This document shows positions 16,469 to 23,613 of a DNA stretch of 41,544 bases, in pieces. The position numbers and the translations under genes are program-made. Source of the DNA: a virus; the IMG/VR virus record IMGVR_UViG_3300042890_006316, positions 1-41,544 of that record; one strand, given 5' to 3'. The notes below the pieces were generated by a model. It searched no databases. It saw only the letters and a program-made list of their open reading frames with translations, and was not told the origin of the DNA. How positions within the stretch are numbered: position 1 is the first letter of the stretch; each line of letters starts with the position of its first letter.

Positions 16469-16500
16469 AAAAGACACTACATATAAAGTAGTGTCTTTTT
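16469..16500 (+). terminator. Intrinsic terminator after 16145-16447
   Basis: Perfect 12-bp stem AAAAGACACTAC / GTAGTGTCTTTT with loop ATATAAA, followed by TATTTT. It ends the M28-ferritin-16145 unit; 16517 starts just beyond with its own GAGGA. Confidence 0.9.
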
Positions 16501-16516
16501 ATTTTGAGGAATCAAA

Positions 16517-17524
16517 ATGTCTTATTTTCAAAACCTTTTCAACGATTACTACGGCTATTATACTGCTGGAGACTCATCTAGTTTCAAACTTACCTTTAAG
16601 GTTCCTGCCAACAAGAATCATGGTGAGTTTTTCATTAACTGGAATACTGGTCCTTATGATTTCACCAGCTTTGGTAGCAATCTAACATTTAATTTCGCCT
16701 TTGACCCATCATTCAAAAACTGGTCAACTTTTACTGTCGATGTTGCTGGAGTTGATTCTGCCGCAACAACAATTTATGAAATTGTTGATATTCTTAACAA
16801 CGACTCAAACTTCAAAGACTGGTACACAGCAGGAATTTACAACAACAATAAAATCGGAATACGCCAAAAAAGACCAGCAATACAATTTCACACTTATATC
16901 TCAAACTCTGAAGCCGAATTTTCTCTAAAATTCAATAAAAATGCTGGTGTCGCAGATATTCCTTCTTATTTCGACAAAGACACAATTGATAACCGCTTCA
17001 CAAGCCAAATTGCACACGGTCACTTAATCAGACTTGGCAAGAGTATAGTTGAAAACACTGTTGCAAACCCAACAGTTTTAACTGTAAAAAATCATGGTTT
17101 AAGCAATGGCGATACGATTTACATCGTCAATAGTAATTCAACTCCATCTATTGATGGAACCCGAACAATAACACTTATCGACAATGATAGTTTTTCTATT
17201 CCAGTAAATGTCACAGTTGCTGGTTCTTCTGGAGAAATGCTTAATGAAAATGATTATCAAGTCATTGTTGATGCTGGAATTGATTATTCTACAATGCTCA
17301 GTGATTACGAGCATTTGCAAGGAAGATGTGATGGTTTCCGCTTTACCCAAAACACTCTTGATGCTTCTTCAAGAATTGTAAAACAAATAATTTATTCCGC
17401 AGGAGCATCTGCTGGTATGTTAGGTAGAAAAATTTCTTACACATACACAGGAACAAATACAACTCCAGATACAATTACCGAAATACCTTATGTCCTTACT
17501 TCTTCTGATATAATTTCTCCTTGA
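16517..17524 (+). CDS. Virion/tail protein with FCCH-like domain
   Basis: 335 aa, SD GAGGA 7 nt before the ATG. N-terminal 150 residues are aromatic and Asn/Thr/Ser-rich beta structure (YYGYYTAGDSSSFKLTF). The middle segment, about 187-240, has the FCCH-like pattern seen in phage tail proteins: PTVLTVKNHGLSNGDTIYIV, then GTRTITLIDNDSFSI. The C-terminal part is mixed. No signal peptide. FCCH-type modules occur as surface-exposed beta domains in tail and fibre proteins; this is family knowledge applied by eye. It is isolated between two hairpin terminators, so it is a single-gene unit. Confidence 0.65.
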   Translation: MSYFQNLFNDYYGYYTAGDSSSFKLTFKVPANKNHGEFFINWNTGPYDFTSFGSNLTFNFAFDPSFKNWSTFTVDVAGVDSAATTIYEIVDILNNDSNFKDWYTAGIYNNNKIGIRQKRPAIQFHTYISNSEAEFSLKFNKNAGVADIPSYFDKDTIDNRFTSQIAHGHLIRLGKSIVENTVANPTVLTVKNHGLSNGDTIYIVNSNSTPSIDGTRTITLIDNDSFSIPVNVTVAGSSGEMLNENDYQVIVDAGIDYSTMLSDYEHLQGRCDGFRFTQNTLDASSRIVKQIIYSAGASAGMLGRKISYTYTGTNTTPDTITEIPYVLTSSDIISP

Positions 17525-17609
17525 AATCATAAAAATTCCAATCAGCTGCTGATTCTTTGTAGCCACTTATACTTATGGTTTCTTTCTTTTTAGTAATTGT
17601 AGGGCTAAA

Positions 17610-17642
17610 AAAAGGCAAGTTGTGCAAAACACAACTTGCCCA
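17610..17642 (-). terminator. Intrinsic terminator for 17692-19214 operon
   Basis: 11-bp perfect stem GGCAAGTTGTG / CACAACTTGCC with a 5-nt loop; on the minus strand it is followed by a run of T. It lies between converging genes, 50 nt beyond the stop at 17692. The plus-strand side has CAATCTTTTT, so it may also stop transcription from 16517. Confidence 0.85.
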
Positions 17643-17691
17643 ATCTTTTTCCATCAATGATCGCCAGCCATTGCTGGTCATAAAACCTCAA

Positions 17692-18267
17692 TCACATAAA
17701 GAAAAGAATATAACCGAGACCAAGGAATTGGACGGCAATAATTACTAGCATGATTTTATCTGTTGTTGACATGTTATCTTTTTGTGCAACATTCATATTT
17801 TCAAATTCTTCTGCAAGGCCAAGACTTTGAACTTTTTTTGGTTCTGTTTTTTTATTTGCATGATTAGCAATAGAACATTCACGATTAGTTTTGATTGCTG
17901 CTACAATTGCGTCAATCATTTCTTGTTTTGTAACAGGCTTATCAGCATCTAATTTTGTTTGTGCTACTACAGCAGGAGTGGCTATATGCTGAACGACTTG
18001 CATTGGGGATTTTGGCTCAAGAGATTCTATTTTCTGTTCTATAACATTGCCAGTCATAGGATCAATTGTTTCTAGCTTACGCTCCACAAGCATTGGCTTA
18101 GTTGTTTCAATAACTCTTTGCTGCAACCTAATTGGGCGCAAATCTTCGACATGTAATTCAATAACTTTTTCGCTTTGGCCGTTAGAATCAGTAGTTTCTA
18201 CAACCCTGCGTTCGGCTCTGCGACCGTCTTCAAGGGTCCATTTTTCAATTTTAATGTTCTCATCCAT
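17692..18267 (-). CDS. Tail-anchored membrane protein with internal repeats
   Basis: 191 aa with AGGGGA before the ATG. Residues about 15-85 hold two imperfect repeats of the form RRVVETTDSNGQSEKVIE...DLRP and RKLETIDPMTGNVIEQKIESLEP, short beta hairpins with a Thr-Asp turn. Residues 110-165 are helical and polar. The last 22 residues (DKIMLVIIAVQFLGLGYILFFM) form one membrane segment at the extreme C-terminus, so the bulk would face the cytoplasm as a tail-anchored protein. No catalytic motif. It is the last gene of a three-gene minus-strand operon. Confidence 0.6.
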   Translation of the reverse strand: MDENIKIEKWTLEDGRRAERRVVETTDSNGQSEKVIELHVEDLRPIRLQQRVIETTKPMLVERKLETIDPMTGNVIEQKIESLEPKSPMQVVQHIATPAVVAQTKLDADKPVTKQEMIDAIVAAIKTNRECSIANHANKKTEPKKVQSLGLAEEFENMNVAQKDNMSTTDKIMLVIIAVQFLGLGYILFFM

Positions 18268-18317
18268 AATTATCCCCTTTTTTTAGAGATTATGTCATAT
18301 TATTTAGTTATCTTATT

Positions 18318-18677
18318 CTAATTTTTCAACATCAATTTTATTTCGGAAACATTTATCTTAGATCCAGCAAACAATATTTCTATTTGATTTTTAGCAAAAA
18401 CCATGGCGTTTTCCTTGTTTTCTGATTGAAATTCATTCAAGTTTTTATACTCAATTCCAAGACCCCTATTGTATCGAATAATTCCTGTCCATGATTGTAG
18501 TTTAGGTTTTTGCAGCACGCTTATTGCATAATCAATTGATTTTGCGTAACTATCAAATTCTTGTTCTTCTATAATAATATTATTATTTGGAACGGCTTGT
18601 TTTTTTACAATGAATTTACCATTGCTGGGATAAATCATAAATCCATTTGACATTATGTTCAGCAAATCTTCGCTCAT
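18318..18677 (-). CDS. Hypothetical protein
   Basis: 119 aa from the ATG at 18677, preceded by a GGGGTG SD-like run; an in-frame TTG at 18692 gives five more residues and touches the upstream stop. Mixed alpha/beta: a beta hairpin (GFMIYPSNGKFIVKK), a helix (FDSYAKSIDYAISVLQ), a strand (WTGIIRYNRGLGIEYKNL) and a helical end. It has the look of a small single-domain phage protein of no known family. Same operon as 17692 and 18693. Confidence 0.55.
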   Translation of the reverse strand: MSEDLLNIMSNGFMIYPSNGKFIVKKQAVPNNNIIIEEQEFDSYAKSIDYAISVLQKPKLQSWTGIIRYNRGLGIEYKNLNEFQSENKENAMVFAKNQIEILFAGSKINVSEIKLMLKN

Positions 18678-18692
18678 AAGACACCCCGTCAA

Positions 18693-19214
18693 TTAAGTAA
18701 GGCCCCATTTTGATTTAAATTCATGCAAAAGTTCTTGTCTTTTTTTATTTGCGGCTTCAATAATTTTCTTTCTTTCATGTGGCTTTTCTTGCTTCTCGAC
18801 TTTTTTCGCTAAATCATAAATTTTTTCAACATGATCTTCCCATATTGAATTAGGAACATATGCTTCTAATTCTCCTGCCAATTCTCTATAAACCTTATGT
18901 CCTTGAAACTCACAAATAATTTCCCTATGATGAAAATTAACAATTATTGAAATATTAATACCACGAGGCAAACCATCATAATATAAACCAATTTCATAAC
19001 TATGATCTTCCTCATCAAGCATAGGCATTTCATTTTCTTCTTCTAAATAAAATGGATCTTGAAGAAATGATTGGTCAAATGATCTGCTTCCTTGTTGAAT
19101 TATAGGCTGTCCAAGACGTTTTGCAATTACAGAAATTTTTCCTTCCATACCCATATAACCTTTACGCATAGCTTCTATGGTTCTTGCCTCTCTGATCATT
19201 TGCTCACGATTCAT
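18693..19214 (-). CDS. Hypothetical protein
   Basis: 173 aa. ATG at 19214 has AGGGGTG 6 nt upstream; a GTG at 19223 is possible but overlaps that SD. N-terminal helix (REQMIREARTIEAMRKG), an acidic middle stretch (YLEEENEMPMLDEEDHSYEI), a central beta sheet (IGLYYDGLPRGINISIIVNFHHREIICEFQGHKVY) and a charged C-terminal helix (KKVEKQEKPHERKKIIEAANKKRQ). No recognised family. First gene of the operon; a TATATATATA tract upstream is shared with 19272. Confidence 0.55.
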   Translation of the reverse strand: MNREQMIREARTIEAMRKGYMGMEGKISVIAKRLGQPIIQQGSRSFDQSFLQDPFYLEEENEMPMLDEEDHSYEIGLYYDGLPRGINISIIVNFHHREIICEFQGHKVYRELAGELEAYVPNSIWEDHVEKIYDLAKKVEKQEKPHERKKIIEAANKKRQELLHEFKSKWGLT

Positions 19215-19233
19215 ATTATGCACCCCTAATCCC

Positions 19234-19244
19234 TATATATATAT
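19234..19244. promoter_or_regulatory. Candidate bidirectional promoter TATATATATAT
   Basis: Alternating TA tract between divergent 18693-19214 (-) and 19272 (+), about 20-38 nt from each start. Symmetric, so it could serve both strands. Confidence 0.3.
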
Positions 19245-19271
19245 GTCATGAACAACTAACAAAGGAGCAAT

Positions 19272-20984
19272 ATGTTTAATGGATTAATTAATTGGTTCAG
19301 ACAAAAAAGCAACTTTATATTTCCAAAAAATGACATTGTTGAAGCTCAAGCTGTAGCACCAACTATAAAAACAACAAAAAATAAAACTTATTTGGTCGAT
19401 CCTTCTTTGCCGAGTCTTATTATAGAAAAAGAAATTCCAACTACCACTGTTTTGCCTGTAAATGCTATCGGTGAATCAGGCGGCGGTTATAGTTTAGGAA
19501 CAAGTCAACAACAAGCTGCTGGATTAAAGCAAATAATCAATGATGCACTTATTTTTATGAGCGGTAAATCACCCAAGAAAATTGTCAAATGGGCTGCAAC
19601 CTCAAGACTTAGCCTGCAAGCCCGTGCAGGGAAAGACATTAATGCTTATTATGACAGGAGTAGCCTAAAATTTTTCTATTTTCCTGATAAAAAAACCAAT
19701 AAAACCATTTACGCATGTGATTCAAGAACTGTTGTTGCACATGAATTTGGACATGCTCTTCTTGATATCCTCAGACCAGATCTTTGGAATGTTATGTCAG
19801 ATGAAATATGGGCCTATCATGAATCATTTGGTGATATAGTAGCAATTCTCAATAACTTACAATACGAAGAACTTATTGATGCTGCTATAAAAGATAATCA
19901 AGATTTAACAAAATCAAATATACTAACACGATTAGCGGCAGAAATGGGTATTGGGCTTTATAATCTTACCAAGGGAAGTAATGGTGAATTGCCCAATTGT
20001 TTGCGTGATATGTCTAAAAAATACACTTATGCTCCGCCTAGTTCTTTGCCAAAAGATGGCAGAGACGATCAAATTGTCAATGAGTCACACAGCTTTAGTC
20101 GTGTGTTTACAAGCATGTTTTATAACTTGCTCATCCAAGTTACCAATATTTACATTGAAGCAAAGATGACACCAAAAGCAGCCTTAATAAAGGCACGAGA
20201 CTTGATGGCATCTTATATTATGCAAGCCTCAAATAATGCTCCTAGAACATCTAAGTTTTTTAAATCCGTTTGTCAAGAAATGATGGTTGCTGACAGCAAA
20301 AATGGCGGAAAATTCCAAGTATTATTTTACAATACATTTGTATCTTGGAATATATTTGATGCTAATATTAAAATATTAAATAAAATGTCAATCGCCGATG
20401 TCATGAGAGACATACATGATGAATTTGACTATCAAGATCATGGTCAAATCAAAGTTCTTCGTGTAATGAAAGAAAAAACGATTGAACTAAATAAAATTCA
20501 TGGTGTTGTTGCACAAGCAGGAAATCCACTTCTTTCAGCAGAAATAGAAGTAGCCTCACAATCAGCTTACTATTTCAACGAAGAATTAAATCTCATTGAA
20601 GCACATGAAAGTTCAGAACAAGAAATAATTGAGACAGCCCTCAATTGCATTTCAATAATTGAACAAAGAAACTTAATCGGCGATCATGAAAAAGCTGAAT
20701 TTGAACTTGTAGAAGGAAAACTTTTACGCAAGAAAATTGCTTCTTGTGGATGCAATAAGCCAAATTATTGCATCCCGGGCGCTCCAGAATATCAAAAACC
20801 TTGGAAACCAAAAAACAATTCTGGTTGCGTTAAATGCGGCAAAGCAGATTGTGGACCAAAGTCTTGTGATTGTGAACAACCAAGTCCTGCTCAACCACCT
20901 AAAACTGGTTGCTATACATCAATAAAAACAGGAAAAGGAACAACATATAAAGTCGGAAGTAGACTATCGAGAAAGGTATGCTGA
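19272..20984 (+). CDS. Gluzincin (M4-like) zinc metallopeptidase with Cys-rich tail
   Basis: 570 aa, SD AAGGAG. The catalytic core is HEFGH (157-161), then AYHESFGDI with Glu184 as third zinc ligand and Asp188, matching the thermolysin/M4 arrangement (ligand about 20-25 residues after HExxH). Downstream NESHSFSRVFTSMFYNLL (about 275-292) fits the position of the thermolysin active-site His. No clear signal peptide. The last 80 residues are Cys-rich (CGCNKPNYC, CVKCGKADCG, CDCEQP) with at least ten Cys, probably a metal-binding or disulfide module. The final codons overlap the converging lipoprotein gene by 21 nt. It could act on virion or host proteins. Confidence 0.85.
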   Translation: MFNGLINWFRQKSNFIFPKNDIVEAQAVAPTIKTTKNKTYLVDPSLPSLIIEKEIPTTTVLPVNAIGESGGGYSLGTSQQQAAGLKQIINDALIFMSGKSPKKIVKWAATSRLSLQARAGKDINAYYDRSSLKFFYFPDKKTNKTIYACDSRTVVAHEFGHALLDILRPDLWNVMSDEIWAYHESFGDIVAILNNLQYEELIDAAIKDNQDLTKSNILTRLAAEMGIGLYNLTKGSNGELPNCLRDMSKKYTYAPPSSLPKDGRDDQIVNESHSFSRVFTSMFYNLLIQVTNIYIEAKMTPKAALIKARDLMASYIMQASNNAPRTSKFFKSVCQEMMVADSKNGGKFQVLFYNTFVSWNIFDANIKILNKMSIADVMRDIHDEFDYQDHGQIKVLRVMKEKTIELNKIHGVVAQAGNPLLSAEIEVASQSAYYFNEELNLIEAHESSEQEIIETALNCISIIEQRNLIGDHEKAEFELVEGKLLRKKIASCGCNKPNYCIPGAPEYQKPWKPKNNSGCVKCGKADCGPKSCDCEQPSPAQPPKTGCYTSIKTGKGTTYKVGSRLSRKVC

Positions 20985-21404
20985 TTTTCGACGATCCTTA
21001 TTTTTTGTAGGCACTCCTTCTTCATTGTAATTAATAGTATTTGTATTCGCATCAATAGTTGAATATAAAAGTTCAGCATATGGCTTATCACCTAAAATAT
21101 TGATGCGAATAGCTACTTCTGAAATATTTGGCTTAACCTGTCTAATGTGAATTTTAAATTCATTTTTAGAACCAGCTAAAATGTAATAACCATCACGAGT
21201 CTTTTCATCAGTTGAAATAGAATGACCCAGTTCTTTTAGAGAATTTTTTGTTGCACGATAAATTATTTTTAATTCTTCCTTATAGTATTTGTGGGCTTCT
21301 GCTTGTTTCCAGATAATAACACCAGTTATAATTGGGCTAACAACAAATGGTGCTACAGAACAACCAAAAATAAAAAAAAATGCTAGCATCACTAATTTTC
21401 TCAT
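20964..21404 (-). CDS. Putative DUF3568-like lipoprotein
   Basis: 146 aa. Signal peptide with lipobox: MRKLVMLAFFFIFGCSVAP (Cys15), so it is probably lipid-anchored in the envelope. A second hydrophobic stretch follows (VSPIITGVIIW). The body, ELKIIYRATKNSLKELGHSI then two strands and ISEVAIRINILGDKPYAELLYSTID, resembles the bacterial DUF3568 family; this is by eye. The C-terminus is basic. Good SD (GGAGG) just before the ATG. Converges on the metallopeptidase with a 21-nt overlap. A phage lipoprotein of this kind may block superinfection or serve lysis timing; neither is shown. Confidence 0.65.
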   Translation of the reverse strand: MRKLVMLAFFFIFGCSVAPFVVSPIITGVIIWKQAEAHKYYKEELKIIYRATKNSLKELGHSISTDEKTRDGYYILAGSKNEFKIHIRQVKPNISEVAIRINILGDKPYAELLYSTIDANTNTINYNEEGVPTKNKDRRKSAYLSR

Positions 21405-21458
21405 GTGTGCCTCCTATGATAGTTATTGATTAGTCTACTAATAAAAGGAGATTGTATC

Positions 21459-21842
21459 GTGAAAGAATATATTGACGAAATATTTGCAAATATCTACTTG
21501 GACAAAAAAGCTAATTTGTCCAAACCTTGGCTCAATAGTGTTAAAGATTATGACGACGACGATGACGACGAAGAAGATGATTGGGATGACGACGAAGATG
21601 ACGACGATGATGACGACGATGATGATGACGACGATGATGATGATGATGATGATGATGACGACGACGATGATGATGATTTGGATGATGACGACGACGACTT
21701 AGATGACGACGATGACGACGACGATGAATGGGATGATGATGACGAAGATGAAGACGATGATGACGACGACGATTGGGACGATGATGACGATGAAGATGAC
21801 GAAGATGAAGACGATGAAGACGATGAAGACGATAATTATTGA
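21459..21842 (+). CDS. Poly-aspartate protein
   Basis: 127 aa from a GTG at 21459, chosen because AAAAGGAG lies 8 nt upstream; a TTG at 21426 is in frame but lacks an SD. The first 34 residues look normal (KEYIDEIFANIYLDKKANLSKPW). From residue 35 on nearly every residue is Asp, with a run of 27 Asp (21597-21677) and single Glu, Trp or Leu spaced between runs. Both GAT and GAC codons are mixed. It has its own terminator at 21867, so the gene is real and monocistronic. The very high negative charge suggests a DNA mimic, a cation or Ca2+ binder, or a charge buffer. No homologue is known to me. Confidence 0.75.
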   Translation: MKEYIDEIFANIYLDKKANLSKPWLNSVKDYDDDDDDEEDDWDDDEDDDDDDDDDDDDDDDDDDDDDDDDDDDLDDDDDDLDDDDDDDDEWDDDDEDEDDDDDDDWDDDDDEDDEDEDDEDDEDDNY

Positions 21843-21866
21843 ATAAAATTTTCAAAAAAAATAAAT

Positions 21867-21899
21867 AAAAACGGGACCTAGATTACAGGTCCCGTTTTT
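21867..21899 (+). terminator. Intrinsic terminator after poly-Asp gene
   Basis: Stem AAAAACGGGACCT / AGGTCCCGTTTTT with a 7-nt loop AGATTAC, one of the strongest hairpins in the window. Confidence 0.9.
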
Positions 21900-21912
21900 A
21901 TTTTAAGCAATC

Positions 21913-21918
21913 TATATA
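21913..21918 (+). promoter_or_regulatory. Candidate promoter TATATA box
   Basis: TATATA 30 nt before ATG 21943, downstream of the strong terminator, so a new transcription start is needed here. Confidence 0.3.
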
Positions 21919-21942
21919 TTTCATAATATATGCAAGGGAATC

Positions 21943-22674
21943 ATGGGGAAAAATTTTTTATTTTTGATTATTTTTTTTACAAATATGTCAGCATTTGCAC
22001 AAATGCCGCCATTTCCTTTGAATCTTTATCCAAATCCGAATAATAAACAATTTCCAAATGTTTATTTGGCAGTCGATACTAACCCAATTGTCGCATATGA
22101 AGGTCAAATAGATGAAGATCTATCTGATCTTATGGTTCAAATACCTATGCGTGATAGAGTTTTTAACCGAACAGGCATTCAATGCGTTTGGGCCTCAACA
22201 GAAGCTCTTGGACGCTATGCAGAAGAACCAAAGCTTATCAATTTAACCGACGACCCAGAATGCAAGAGCTATGCAGGACCTGCAAGTTATTCACGCAAAA
22301 TGCGTGAAAGAAATATAAAATATATCATGACAAATGACATAAATGATAGAACTTTAATTATAAGGTCAGTAGTAAAAGAACGCCGTGGATGTATGTTTTG
22401 CGTTCCCGGTCATGCTATGGTAATGGTCCATTATGACGAAAAGAAAGGAATTGTTAAATATTTCAACAATTCAGACAGAAGCTTAGCAATCAGAACTTGG
22501 ACAATGGCCGAATTCAATAAAAGATTTGAAGGTTGGGTAACTGTAATATATGCCGATAATGATATCATTACACAAAAATATGCTCCCAAAATACCAACAC
22601 TACCTATAATCGACAGAAATAACCAACAAGGAATTTACGATAAAGAATACATCCTACAACCAGCTAATAATTAA
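21943..22674 (+). CDS. Secreted papain-fold cysteine peptidase-like protein
   Basis: 243 aa with a clear signal peptide (KNFLFLIIFFTNMSAFA, cleavage after Ala19). The catalytic layout of a papain-fold enzyme is visible: Cys81 at a helix start (GIQCVWASTEALGRYA), His157 in PGHAMVMVHYD and an Asn/Asp in KYFNNSDRS (175-178). These match C39-, transglutaminase- and NlpC-like orders Cys-His-Asn/Asp. Exact family not determined. Other Cys at 107, 150 and 153 may make disulfides. SD AAGGGA precedes ATG. Its stop overlaps the minus-strand methyltransferase by 4 nt. Confidence 0.7.
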   Translation: MGKNFLFLIIFFTNMSAFAQMPPFPLNLYPNPNNKQFPNVYLAVDTNPIVAYEGQIDEDLSDLMVQIPMRDRVFNRTGIQCVWASTEALGRYAEEPKLINLTDDPECKSYAGPASYSRKMRERNIKYIMTNDINDRTLIIRSVVKERRGCMFCVPGHAMVMVHYDEKKGIVKYFNNSDRSLAIRTWTMAEFNKRFEGWVTVIYADNDIITQKYAPKIPTLPIIDRNNQQGIYDKEYILQPANN

Positions 22675-23348
22675 ATTAATTTTTTTGATTTTTGCATTAA
22701 TGTCATTCCATTCCGCATTATTTTATCACTGTGAAAATGCATAAAGCTGAATTCTTTATATTCATCAACAAACCAATTTACTGTTTTTTGCTCTGCGTTT
22801 ATAACTGCTACTTTTCCAAATTTTTTTATATTTTCACCTAATATTTTATGCATTTTTTTATAAGATTCAGGCGATTTTTCAAAACCATTTAATGTGTAAT
22901 AACCAGTATCATGAATAATGATAACGCCATCATCCGACAAAATAGGAATAATCTTTTTCAAACATTTTTTATTTATTTCAAAATCATGAGAACAATCTAG
23001 AAAAAACAAATCAACTTTACGATTTGATAAAAAATCTGGACTGAAATCCAAACAATCACTTTCTATAAAAAAACAATTTTTTATATTCTTGCATAATTCT
23101 TTGGCATTATTCACACAATATTTTTTTTTATCCAAACCAAAATAAAAAGATTCACAGTCCTTCGCTAAGGCAAAATTATAAGCAGATAAACCAAATTGCA
23201 AACCAAATTCTAAAATCGTAGATGGCCTAATCATCTTAACGATTGAATAAAGAAACATCGCTTCGTCTTTTTGTATAGGACCATGTACATAAGTTTTATA
23301 CAAATCTAAATGGTTAAGGCTATCTTTATTGGAATAATTAAAGATCAT
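22671..23348 (-). CDS. Class I SAM-dependent methyltransferase
   Basis: 225 aa. Rossmann-type motif I PSTILEFGLQFGLSAYNFA (42-60) binds S-adenosylmethionine; SDCLDF (97-102) and VDLFFLDCSHDFE (112-124) are motifs III-IV; GVIIIHDTGYY (141-151) follows. The FLDCSHDFE plus HDTG pattern resembles methyltransferase_24/CmcI-type O-methyltransferases that modify sugars or small molecules. It overlaps the 23345-23569 gene start-stop (ATGA). With nearby sulfotransferases and glycosyltransferases it may methylate a glycan; target unproven. Confidence 0.8.
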   Translation of the reverse strand: MIFNYSNKDSLNHLDLYKTYVHGPIQKDEAMFLYSIVKMIRPSTILEFGLQFGLSAYNFALAKDCESFYFGLDKKKYCVNNAKELCKNIKNCFFIESDCLDFSPDFLSNRKVDLFFLDCSHDFEINKKCLKKIIPILSDDGVIIIHDTGYYTLNGFEKSPESYKKMHKILGENIKKFGKVAVINAEQKTVNWFVDEYKEFSFMHFHSDKIMRNGMTLMQKSKKLI

Positions 23349-23569
23349 TTCTTGCCTTTTTTACAGCCACAATCCTTTTTCATTTTCTTAATTTTTGTCA
23401 TTCTATCTTTAGCGGTAGGTGGTTTTTCACTATTAATATAAGTATTCATAGCCGTAGTAGGAACAGATGTGCCAAAACCATCAGGACCCGGCATTGCAGA
23501 AGAAGGATCTCCAGCACTACCTCCATAATTCTCTCTTTTTAACAACCAATCTGTAAATCTTTGTTCCAT
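23345..23569 (-). CDS. Small hypothetical protein with Lys/Cys tail
   Basis: 74 aa from ATG 23569 (a TTG at 23605 would extend into the region upstream of the divergent gene and is rejected). MEQRFTDWLLKRENYGG has aromatic spacing similar to the capsid-targeting-like starts. The middle is Gly/Pro/Ser-rich and flexible, and the end is basic with CGCKK (KIKKMKKDCGCKKGKK), consistent with nucleic-acid contact. No SD is evident; TATATA lies only a few bases upstream on this strand, so a short leader is implied if that is the promoter. Coupled to the methyltransferase downstream. Confidence 0.5.
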   Translation of the reverse strand: MEQRFTDWLLKRENYGGSAGDPSSAMPGPDGFGTSVPTTAMNTYINSEKPPTAKDRMTKIKKMKKDCGCKKGKK

Positions 23570-23575
23570 AATGAA

Positions 23576-23581
23576 TATATA
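23576..23581. promoter_or_regulatory. Candidate promoter TATATA box
   Basis: TATATAGT 38 nt before ATG 23614 (+), also next to the minus-strand ATG at 23569. Confidence 0.3.
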
Positions 23582-23613
23582 GTTTGGTGTGAATTTTCTT
23601 AACAAGGAGTGTT

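Noticed and set aside
17496-17681. Minus-strand ORF of 61 aa
   Set aside because: It contains the terminator hairpin of the 17692 operon, has no SD and overlaps the end of 16517-17524.
21541-21855. Minus-strand His/Arg-rich ORF opposite the poly-Asp gene
   Set aside because: It is the reverse complement of GAT/GAC repeats, without its own SD. The plus-strand gene has SD and terminator.
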